Shown here one piece after another: positions 56,927 through 64,000 of a stretch of 64,000 bases of DNA. The position numbers were made by a program, and so were the translations under genes. Source of the DNA: Ignavibacteria bacterium (GTDB lineage: Bacteria; Bacteroidota; Ignavibacteria; Kapaibacteriales; UBA961); NCBI GenBank assembly GCA_016720145.1, contig JADJXV010000024.1, forward strand, positions 1 to 64,000, in the 5' to 3' direction. Below the pieces are notes generated by a model that made no database searches, was not told where the DNA came from, and was given only the letters and a program-made list of their open reading frames with translations. Position 1 is the first letter of the stretch. The number at the start of each line of letters is the position of its first letter.

Positions 56927-58770
56927 TCGTTTGCTTTCTCCAGAAAATATGTTTTCATCATTCCTTTGCCTTTGATTTCCATTTCGCCTCTTTCCTGGAA
57001 GTGGAGGGACATTGGGGACATTGTGGACGTAGGGGACGAAAGGGACAGAGCGCGCATAAATTCTTCGGATACATGTATCTTCCCCGGCTCGCCGTGGCTC
57101 TCCATCCGGCTCGCTGTGTTCACTGCATCACCCCATAAATCATAGGCATACTTGTTCTTCCCGATGATGCCGGCCACAACGCTGCCGCTATGCAAACCTA
57201 TACGCATATTCACCTTCACATCTTCTACCATTGACGGTAGTTCCTGTATGGCATCAATCATTTCCAATGCCAGCGATCCCAAGCGTATCGCGTGATCTTC
57301 GGCAGGGTCGGGAAGCCCCGACACTACCATATAACAATCACCTATCGTCTTGATTTTCTCACATCCATATTTATCGGAAAGGTGGTCGAAGGTGTTGAAA
57401 ATGCTGTCGAGTCCAGCCACGAGCTCCTCAGGTGTGATGCGTTGGGAGAGCTTCGTGAAGCCGACAATATCGGCAAAGAGCACAGACACGCTTTGATAGC
57501 TATCGGCAATCGTTTTCTCTCCGGCTACCATTCGTTCGGCAATTTTCGATGGGAGGATATTGTGGAGAATTTTTTCTTGTTCCTGAAAACGGGCGAGTTT
57601 GATTTGACGGTCGCGGGATGCTTCCTCGACTTTCCGGCGGTGCTCCATCAGTTGGGCTTTTTGGGTGGCTTCCTCGCTTTGAACTTCAAGATATATCTCA
57701 TGATATTTCTTGAAATGAAAGGAATGTTTTTTCCAACGCTTCTGTTGCTCATACAAAACTGCAAGGTTTTTATGCACTTCATAAGCATGACGTTTTGCTC
57801 CAATTTCTTCAATCATAGCCAGCGATTTGAGCAGTATCTTCTCTGCCATTGCTGCATCGTAGCCATCGAACTCCTTGTTCGCATAGGCAGATCCGATATT
57901 TCCGGTAACTCTTGCTGCATCAATTCTCATTCCTAGTTTTTCGAATGCTCCGAGTGTTGATGCGAAGTATTCCATAGCGCGGGTATAGTCGCCCATAGAA
58001 TAATGTACGCCCCCGATTCCTCCCGTAATAGTTACAGCATCTGCTTTCATTCCGAGCTCTTCGAATGCCACGAGTGCTTTTGCGTAGTATTCCAAAGCCC
58101 GGGGGTAGTCAGCCATATTGTTATATACGTGCCCGATATTCCCGTTAGCGAGTGCGGCGGCGGCTTTCTTGCCGAGTTCTTCGAATGCCGTGAGTACTTT
58201 TGCGAAGTATTCCAAAGCCCTGGAGTAGTCTCTCATATTATAATGCACGATCCCGATATTTCCGGTAACATTTGTCGCATCTGCTTTGTTGCCGAGTTCT
58301 TCGTGAGCTGCGAGTGCTTTTGCGAAGTACTCAAATGCGCGAGGGTAGTCGCCCATAATATTATGGACGTTTCCGATGTTTCCGTTAACTACTGCGGCAT
58401 CAGCCTTGTTGCCGATTCCTTCGTTAACCGCGAGTGCTTTTGTGAAGTACTCAATTGCACAGGTGAAGTCGTCGAGATCCGAATGCACAATCCCGAGAAG
58501 GTTCATAGAGTTGGCTACCTCCTGTTTGTCTTCCACTTGCTCTGCTGAGGAGAGCGATTCTTCGGCTATTGGGAGAGCGTCGGATGATCTACCTCGGCGG
58601 AATAGCGAGTCCGCAAAGAAGCGGAGGATGCGGGAGCGAAGGGAGAGTTCTTCTCCTTCGACAAGCGATTCAAGCACATCATAGCACAGCTGCTCTACGT
58701 CTTCGTAATTACCGTTCTTGTTTTGCTCTTCGACTTGTTTAAGTATTACCTCTAGTTCTTCGTGTGTCAT
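56923..58770 (-). CDS. TPR-class III adenylate cyclase, subtype A/D mosaic
   Basis: 615 residues. Five TPR units of the MGDYPRALEYFAKALAAxEELGNKAD type (roughly residues 85-285) with NKEFDGYD following. The linker KLARFQEQEKILHNILPS is of the subtype C kind. The cyclase, from about 427, begins like subtype A (FADIVGFTKLS, ITPEELVAG, CEKIKTIGDCYMVVSGLP) and ends like subtype D (GLHSGSVVAGIIG, NKYAYDLWGDAVNTASRM), so it looks recombinant. All catalytic residues are present. The loop insert is a GGGGACATT repeat (57003-57047). It overlaps both neighbours by 4 bp. Confidence 0.92.
   Translation of the reverse strand: MTHEELEVILKQVEEQNKNGNYEDVEQLCYDVLESLVEGEELSLRSRILRFFADSLFRRGRSSDALPIAEESLSSAEQVEDKQEVANSMNLLGIVHSDLDDFTCAIEYFTKALAVNEGIGNKADAAVVNGNIGNVHNIMGDYPRAFEYFAKALAAHEELGNKADATNVTGNIGIVHYNMRDYSRALEYFAKVLTAFEELGKKAAAALANGNIGHVYNNMADYPRALEYYAKALVAFEELGMKADAVTITGGIGGVHYSMGDYTRAMEYFASTLGAFEKLGMRIDAARVTGNIGSAYANKEFDGYDAAMAEKILLKSLAMIEEIGAKRHAYEVHKNLAVLYEQQKRWKKHSFHFKKYHEIYLEVQSEEATQKAQLMEHRRKVEEASRDRQIKLARFQEQEKILHNILPSKIAERMVAGEKTIADSYQSVSVLFADIVGFTKLSQRITPEELVAGLDSIFNTFDHLSDKYGCEKIKTIGDCYMVVSGLPDPAEDHAIRLGSLALEMIDAIQELPSMVEDVKVNMRIGLHSGSVVAGIIGKNKYAYDLWGDAVNTASRMESHGEPGKIHVSEEFMRALSLSSPTSTMSPMSLHFQERGEMEIKGKGMMKTYFLEKANE
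57003..57047. repeat. Translated GGGGAC tandem repeat
   Basis: Five ~9-bp units in the loop of 56923-58770, encoding SLSSPTSTMSPMSL. Confidence 0.82.
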
Positions 58771-60911
58771 GCTCTCTCCAAAAAATATGTTTTCATCATT
58801 CCTTTACCTTTGATTTCCATTTCGCCGCGAGAAATAATGGTTAATGGTAAATGATTAATGGTTAATGAGGAAAATTCGTCTTCTTCTTCCATTAACAATT
58901 CACCATTAACCATTAACAAATTCTTCATAAATTCCTCCGATACATGTATTTTCCCCGCCTCGCCGTGGCTCTCCATCCTACTCGCTGTGTTCACTGCATC
59001 GCCCCACATATCGTATGCAAATTTATTCTCTCCAATAATTCCTGCCACCACACTACCCGTATGCAAACCAATACGAATAGATACCTTGTCACCGGAGTCT
59101 GTTTGATAATTCTTCATAAATTCTGCTACGTCTAGCGCGAATAATGCTGTACGTTCTGCGTGATTTGCTACCGGAATCGGAGCTCCGCAGACTGCCATAT
59201 AGGAGTCGCCGATCGTCTTGATTTTCTCCAGTCCATGCTCGCGGGCTATGTGGTCAAATTGAGTGAATATAGCATTCAACATGCCCACTAATTCTTGTGC
59301 ACTTACTCGCTGGGATAATGTAGTAAATCCAACGATATCAGAGAAGAACACCGATACATTCTCGTGGCTATCGGCAATTGTTTTCTCGCCGTCGAGCATG
59401 CGATCGGCGATTTTAGAAGGAAGGATGTTATGGAGAATTTTCTCTTGCTCCTGAAAGCGGGCGAGCTTGACTTGTCGGTCACGTTCGGATTCTTCGATCT
59501 TCCGGCGGTGTTCCATTTGTTGAGCTTGCTTGGTAGCTTCCTCGCTTTGGACTTCAAGACACAGAGTATGATATTTCTTGAATTGAACAGCAAATTCTTC
59601 CCATCGTTTTTGCGTTTCGTATAAATCTGCAAGAAATTTATGGACCTCATATAAATTCCTTTTCGCGCCAATATCCTCTGATAGCGCAATAGCACTCAGA
59701 AAAGATTCTTCAGCTTTATCAGTATCATAGCCATCGAACTCCATATTGGCATAGAGCACGCCTATATGGCCGAGATTGCTTGCAATGCCATATTTGCTCC
59801 CTATCTCCTCATAGATAGCGAGTGCCTTTTGGTAAAAGGTGAGCGCTTGCGGGTTGTCCAAAAGATTCAGATACACAAGTCCTATACTTGAGAGATTTCT
59901 TGCAATGCCCTCTTTGCTCCCTATCTCCTCAAAGATAGCGAGTGCCTTTTGGTAATAGGTGAGCGCTTGCGGGTAGTCCGAAGGATTCGCATACACACTT
60001 CCTATACTTGAGAGATTTCTTGCAATGCCCTCTTTGCTCCCTATCTCCTCATTGATAGCGAGTGCCTTTTGGAAATAGGTGAGCGCTTGCGGGTTGTCCG
60101 AAAGATTCTTATACACAATTCCTATACTTGTGAGATTTCTTGCAATGCCATTTTTGCTCCCTATCTCCTCATAGATAGCGAGTGCCTTTTGTAAATAGAT
60201 AAGCGCTTGCGGGTAGTCCGAAAGATTCCAATACACAATTCCTATATTGCCGAGATTGTTTGCAATGCCATCTTTGCTCCCAATCTCCTCAAAGATAGCG
60301 AGTGACTTTTGGAAATAGGTGAGCGCTTGCGGGTTGTCCGAAAGATCCATATAGGCATTTCCTATATTGCCGAGATTTCTTGCAATGCCCACTTTGCTCC
60401 CTATCTCCTCATAGATAGCGTGAGCCTTTTGGTAATAGGTGAGCGCTTGCGGGTTGTCCGAAAGATTCTTATACACACTTCCTATATTGCCGAGATTGCT
60501 TGCAATGCCATCTTTGCTCCCTATCTCCTCAAAGATAGCGATTGCCTTTTGGTAATAGGTGAGCGCTTGCGGGTTGTCCGAAAGATACAGATACACAGTC
60601 CCTATATTGCCGAGCGCCTTAGCATAGGTATCACCATCGATATTTTTTTCTTCCGCGATGTCGAGTGCGGCAACAGCGAGGGCGAGCGCCTCATGATAAT
60701 CGCCACGTCTCCATTTTGCAGTAGAGAGTGTTATAAGTGCCTTACAGTGGGTGGTATCTCTTTGTCTTGCTGTTACGGTATCACCAGATTCGCTTATTTT
60801 TTCGAGCTCTGCCAGTAGTTCACCGGCAAGAGTTTCCGCTTCATCGTAGTTGCCGGTGTTGATACTTTCATTTGCTTTTGCGAGCAGGTTGTTGAGTGTT
60901 TCGTCGTTCAT
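58767..60911 (-). CDS. TPR-class III adenylate cyclase, subtype C (intact twin of 26489-28635)
   Basis: 714 residues. N-terminus MNDETLNNLLAKANES, seven TPR units (LSDNPQALTYYQKALAIFEE; residues ~85-370; DNA period 120 bp at 59770-60610), GYD unit, linker KLARFQEQEKILHNILPS and cyclase from about 515 with FFSDIVGFTTLSQ, KTIGDSYM and YDMWGDAVNTASRM. It matches 26489-28635 almost base for base from 58812 to 60650, and the twin's frameshift is absent here. The loop insert is TTAATGG type. It overlaps both neighbours by 4 bp. Confidence 0.93.
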   Translation of the reverse strand: MNDETLNNLLAKANESINTGNYDEAETLAGELLAELEKISESGDTVTARQRDTTHCKALITLSTAKWRRGDYHEALALAVAALDIAEEKNIDGDTYAKALGNIGTVYLYLSDNPQALTYYQKAIAIFEEIGSKDGIASNLGNIGSVYKNLSDNPQALTYYQKAHAIYEEIGSKVGIARNLGNIGNAYMDLSDNPQALTYFQKSLAIFEEIGSKDGIANNLGNIGIVYWNLSDYPQALIYLQKALAIYEEIGSKNGIARNLTSIGIVYKNLSDNPQALTYFQKALAINEEIGSKEGIARNLSSIGSVYANPSDYPQALTYYQKALAIFEEIGSKEGIARNLSSIGLVYLNLLDNPQALTFYQKALAIYEEIGSKYGIASNLGHIGVLYANMEFDGYDTDKAEESFLSAIALSEDIGAKRNLYEVHKFLADLYETQKRWEEFAVQFKKYHTLCLEVQSEEATKQAQQMEHRRKIEESERDRQVKLARFQEQEKILHNILPSKIADRMLDGEKTIADSHENVSVFFSDIVGFTTLSQRVSAQELVGMLNAIFTQFDHIAREHGLEKIKTIGDSYMAVCGAPIPVANHAERTALFALDVAEFMKNYQTDSGDKVSIRIGLHTGSVVAGIIGENKFAYDMWGDAVNTASRMESHGEAGKIHVSEEFMKNLLMVNGELLMEEEDEFSSLTINHLPLTIISRGEMEIKGKGMMKTYFLERA
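58834..58917. repeat. Translated TTAATGG inverted repeat
   Basis: Copy in the loop of 58767-60911; same sequence as 26559-26642. Confidence 0.87.
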
Positions 60912-62653
60912 AGGGTTGCTTTCTGTAAGTAGTATGTTTTCATCATGCCTTTGCCTTTGATCGCCATTTCACCACGTTCTACAAATTTAAAGGACTGAAA
61001 GGACTGAAAGGACGATAAGGACAATGCGCGAACAAACTCTTCCGTGCAATGTATCTTTCCCGCCTCGCCATGACTCTCCATCCGACTTGCAGTATTCACC
61101 GCATCGCCCCATAAATCATACGCAAATTTCTTCTTGCCAATCACACCAGCGACCACTTCACCACTATGAATTCCAATTCTGATTTGAATCTCTTCACCGG
61201 TCGAAATTGAGCGAAATTCCTTCATCGCTTCCAGCATTTCAAGCGCAAAATGTGCCATTGCTTCGGCGTGGTCGGGGCGGGGAAGTGGCGCACCGGAGAC
61301 GACCATGTAGGCATCGCCGATGGTCTTGATTTTCTCCAAACCATACTTTTCGGCGAGTGCGTCGAAGGTACTGAATATTCTGTCTAACCCTTCAACAAGT
61401 TCTTCCGGGGTAATACGTTGCGAGATATTGGTAAAATTGACGATATCGGCAAAGAGGACCGACACGCTTGGGATTTTCTCCGCGATAAGTTTGGTGCCGC
61501 CGATCATTTTATCGGCTATGCTTGGCGGGAGCACGTTGTGGAGGAGTTGTTCGGTGGCTTGGTGCTTTGCATCTGCTTTTGCTTTTGTTAGTTCAATGGC
61601 TTTCTGTTGCTCACGGATGGCATCTTGTTTTTTGGTTTCTTCTATATTGAGCTCATCTTTAATCTCGATATATTTTTTAAAATGGAAAGCGAAGTCTTTC
61701 CACTTTTCCTCACTTTCATATAAATCAGCTATAGACTTATGAAATTCAACCAACGCAATTTTGTCTCCGATTTCAGCACTTAACGCTATAGCATTGCTCA
61801 AGTACTCTTCAGCAAGGTCGGCATTGAATCGGTGGTTGTTTTTATCGGCATAGAATGCCCCAATATTTCCCGTAACCCGTGCCACTTCTGATTTATCCCC
61901 TTGTTCTTTGTGTGAGGAGAGTGCTTGTTCATAGCATTCCAATGCCTTATCGTAGGAGCCAAGATCATCATACACATTCCCTAAATTCCCAGTGACCCGT
62001 GCCGCTCCTTGTTTTTCTCCGATTTCTATATGCGCTATGAGCGCTATCTTCATGAATTCCAATGCCTTGTCATAGGCGTTCAGTGAATAATACAAAACTC
62101 CTATATTCCCGTTAACCCTTGCCACTGCGGATTTTTCACCGAGTTCCTTATGGACAGCGAGTGCTTGCTGGTAGTATTCCAATGCTTTGGTGAAGGATCC
62201 CACCCCGGAATACACGAGACCAATATTCCCTGTAACTCGTGCTGCTCCCGATGTATCTCCAAGTTGCAAATACATAGCGAGCGCTTTCTCATAGAATTCC
62301 AATGCCTTGTCAAACGTACCCTGAGTTCTGTACACGTTCCCTAAGATATTGTATGTCAAAGCAGTAACGTCGCATTCGGGTATGTCATATTTTTCCGCAA
62401 TGTCGAGGGAGGATTGAGCTATCGAGATTGCCGCCTGAAAATCGGCTCGTCTCAAGCTGATAACAGCGAGAGAGTTCAGTGCCGAACAGTGCATCGTTTT
62501 TTGCTCGACCACTTCATTGTCTTCACCTGTAACGGTTTCATTTTCTATTACTACAAGTACTGATGTAGCAAGCTTCTCTGCTTCGTCGTACTTACCTGTG
62601 TTATTGAATTCCTCTGCTTGTTTCAGTTTGTCTTTGAGGGTATCGAGATTCAT
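60908..62653 (-). CDS. TPR-class III adenylate cyclase, subtype A
   Basis: 581 residues. Four TPR units (LGSYDKALECYEQALSSHKE type, roughly residues 95-265), then NNHRFNADLAEEYL in place of the common GYD unit. The linker ends DAKHQATEQLLHNVLPP. The cyclase starts near 396: FADIVNFTNIS, ITPEELVEG, KTIGDAYM, YDLWGDAVNTASRM. The loop insert is an AAAGGACTG repeat (60989-61022), read as SFQSFQSF. The N-terminus (MNLDTLKDKLKQAEEF) pairs it with the subtype B gene 53153-55204, another case of a shared front with a different cyclase. Confidence 0.92.
   Translation of the reverse strand: MNLDTLKDKLKQAEEFNNTGKYDEAEKLATSVLVVIENETVTGEDNEVVEQKTMHCSALNSLAVISLRRADFQAAISIAQSSLDIAEKYDIPECDVTALTYNILGNVYRTQGTFDKALEFYEKALAMYLQLGDTSGAARVTGNIGLVYSGVGSFTKALEYYQQALAVHKELGEKSAVARVNGNIGVLYYSLNAYDKALEFMKIALIAHIEIGEKQGAARVTGNLGNVYDDLGSYDKALECYEQALSSHKEQGDKSEVARVTGNIGAFYADKNNHRFNADLAEEYLSNAIALSAEIGDKIALVEFHKSIADLYESEEKWKDFAFHFKKYIEIKDELNIEETKKQDAIREQQKAIELTKAKADAKHQATEQLLHNVLPPSIADKMIGGTKLIAEKIPSVSVLFADIVNFTNISQRITPEELVEGLDRIFSTFDALAEKYGLEKIKTIGDAYMVVSGAPLPRPDHAEAMAHFALEMLEAMKEFRSISTGEEIQIRIGIHSGEVVAGVIGKKKFAYDLWGDAVNTASRMESHGEAGKIHCTEEFVRALSLSSFQSFQSFKFVERGEMAIKGKGMMKTYYLQKATL
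60989..61022. repeat. Translated AAGGAC tandem repeat
   Basis: Four units (AAAGGACTG twice, then AAAGGACGA and TAAGGAC) in the loop of 60908-62653. Confidence 0.8.
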
Positions 62654-62656
62654 AGT

Positions 62657-64000
62657 CTATCTTGATTGTTCTAAAAAGTATGTTTTCATTATTCCTTTGC
62701 CTTTGATGTGCATTTCGCCGCGCTCAGCGAAGTGGAGGGACATTGGGGACTTAGGGGACAGTGGGGACTTTTGGGGCTGCCCTTGGCGGTCTGCCCCAAG
62801 GAATGCTTGCTTGAATTCCTCGCTGACATGGATCTTATCCGCTTCACCATGCGATTCCATCCTCGCCGCTGTATTCACGGCATCAGAATAAATATCATAG
62901 ACAAATCTCTCATCGCCAATCACTCCGCCGACGACCGAACCTGTATGCAAGCCAATACGAATGCCGAAATCAGTACCGGCTGGCAAGTACTCCATAAACT
63001 CCTCCGGGAGCCGGATATCTTGCTGCATTTCAAGGGCAGCTAATGCCATTCGCTCAGCGTGGTCGTCGCAGGGAATTGGCGCGCCGGCAACGGCCATATA
63101 GCCATCACCGATGGTCTTAATTTTCTCACACCCGTATTTTTTCATAATCGTATCGAAGGTGCCGAAGACATAGTTCAAAAACCGAACTACCACATGCGCC
63201 GGCATACCGGCAGAGATTGGTGTGAATCCGACGATATCGGCAAAGAGGATAGTAACAGAGTCAAAATAGTCTGAAATGTCATTCTCACCGTCAATCATGC
63301 GCGTAGCAATACTTTCGGGTAATACTCTGTGAAGCAAAGCAGTAGTGGAGGAATGTTTGGCATCGGCGGCTGCTTGTGAGACGGCAATTTCTCGTTCTTT
63401 CTCTGCTTCCCGGCGCTCAATTTCTCGCTTCTCGGCTTGTTTATTTGCTTCATCGTTTCGAATTTCTTTCTCGAGGGCATAGAATTTCTGAAAATGAATG
63501 TCGGCTTCTTCCCAACGCTTTTCCTGCCGATAGAGGTTGGAAAGGAATTGATGAAATTCATTTGCGTCGGTTTTAGCTCCAATTTCTTCGGACATCCGGA
63601 GAGCTTTGAGGAGGTATTCTTCCGCTTTGTGAACATCATACCCCTCAAATTCACGGATAGCGTAGAGTTCACCGATATTCCCTAAGGCATTGCTAACACA
63701 GGATTTTTCTCCTAGCACTGTTTGCATGGCTAACGCCCGATGGAAGCACTCCAATGCTTTATCGTACATACCCAAATGACGATAGATCCAGCCCGAATTT
63801 CCGATACTTTGGGCAATAGCCGATTGATTGCCCAGTTCCTGGTAAATGGCAAGAGCTCTGCTGAAGTATTCTAATGCCTCGGGATAATTACCGCGTGTTC
63901 CATCTAACACCCCCATAGATGCCAATACGTGGCCAATATCAGCTTTATCCCCGATTTCCTGTAGTGTAGCGAGTGCTATCGTTAAATATTCTAATGCTTT
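62657..64000 (-). CDS. TPR-class III adenylate cyclase, subtype B (5' end outside window)
   Basis: The reading frame is open to the right edge (ALEYLTIALATLQEIGDKAD at the margin), so about 447 C-terminal residues are seen and the start is not. Three TPR units are visible (RGNYPEALEYFSRALAIYQE type), then REFEGYD, a linker and a subtype B cyclase: FADIVGFTPIS, CEKIKTIGDGYM, FVYDIYSDAVNTAARM, all catalytic residues present. The loop and tail (GADRQGQPQKSPLSP, HFAERGEMHIKGKG) are almost the same as in the subtype D gene 49163-51024. The stop is 3 bp before the next ATG. Confidence 0.92.
   Translation of the reverse strand, partial: KALEYLTIALATLQEIGDKADIGHVLASMGVLDGTRGNYPEALEYFSRALAIYQELGNQSAIAQSIGNSGWIYRHLGMYDKALECFHRALAMQTVLGEKSCVSNALGNIGELYAIREFEGYDVHKAEEYLLKALRMSEEIGAKTDANEFHQFLSNLYRQEKRWEEADIHFQKFYALEKEIRNDEANKQAEKREIERREAEKEREIAVSQAAADAKHSSTTALLHRVLPESIATRMIDGENDISDYFDSVTILFADIVGFTPISAGMPAHVVVRFLNYVFGTFDTIMKKYGCEKIKTIGDGYMAVAGAPIPCDDHAERMALAALEMQQDIRLPEEFMEYLPAGTDFGIRIGLHTGSVVGGVIGDERFVYDIYSDAVNTAARMESHGEADKIHVSEEFKQAFLGADRQGQPQKSPLSPKSPMSLHFAERGEMHIKGKGIMKTYFLEQSR
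62733..62799. repeat. Translated GGGGAC tandem repeat
   Basis: Close copy of 49242-49306 in the loop of the gene at 62657, although the two cyclase domains belong to different subtypes. Confidence 0.83.

Overview
This 64-kb window is almost entirely a tandem array of one gene family, all read from the minus strand (transcription runs right to left). I count 30 loci coding for a tetratricopeptide-repeat (TPR) protein fused to a C-terminal class III nucleotidyl cyclase. Of these, 22 look intact, 7 are split by single-base frameshifts and 1 runs off the right edge. One sister gene (18027-20084) has the same TPR front but a histidine kinase instead of a cyclase. There is also a decayed N-terminal fragment at the left edge, two short relics of cyclase tails in spacers, and one unrelated small gene, a GxxExxY protein at 748-1128. 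I see no tRNA, rRNA, CRISPR, transposase or phage gene. The host is a bacterium of moderate to low GC; sparse Shine-Dalgarno sites and TPR-cyclase expansion would fit a member of the Bacteroidota/Chlorobiota (FCB) group, but that is a weak inference.

Common architecture: an N-terminal segment of about 60-110 residues, then 3 to about 10 TPR units of 40 residues (120 bp), then a degenerate unit with a GYD motif, a helical linker ending in a LHNxLPxxIA-like segment, then a cyclase domain of about 185-220 residues. The last part of that domain is a variable loop followed by RGEMxIKGKGxMxTYFL. Every cyclase keeps the two metal-binding Asp residues (first in the FADIV-type strand, second in KTIGD), the adenine-type Lys of KTIGD, the adenine-type Asp of YD(L/M/I), and the Asn and Arg of VNxAxRM. 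All are therefore predicted adenylate cyclases making cAMP, probably cytoplasmic because I see no signal peptide or membrane segment. I use these subtype labels for the catalytic domain: A (FADIVNFT, ITPEELVEG), B (FADIAGFTPIS, YDIYSD), C (FFSDIVGFT), D (LPAGELI), E (LFMDIV, longer insert), F (GVNSGEAIA, DLWSD), G (a single divergent copy).

Layout: 1-285 decayed fragment; 286-1617 repeat block enclosing the GxxExxY gene; then seven probable transcription units separated by spacers longer than 100 bp: 1618-9923, 10045-17852, 18027-24033, 24167-41004, 41345-43291, 43465-51024 and 51325 to beyond 64000. Inside units, genes overlap by 4 bp (15 junctions; one more overlaps by 14 bp) or are 3-9 bp apart (8 junctions), so translation is probably coupled.

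The most unusual feature is that 29 of the 30 cyclase genes carry a short palindromic or tandem DNA repeat, in frame and translated, at the same place: the loop between the HVSEEF helix and the final RGEM strand pair. At least four unrelated repeat families occupy this site (28-bp palindromes, TTAATGG inverted repeats, GGGGAC tandem repeats, and a composite REP-like element). The same tail cassette occurs behind different cyclase subtypes, and the same TPR front occurs before different subtypes, so the array appears to be a site of modular reshuffling by recombination. A second, rarer in-frame palindrome lies near the N-terminus of two genes. No cAMP receptor or effector is in the window, so the signals sensed and the downstream targets are unknown.
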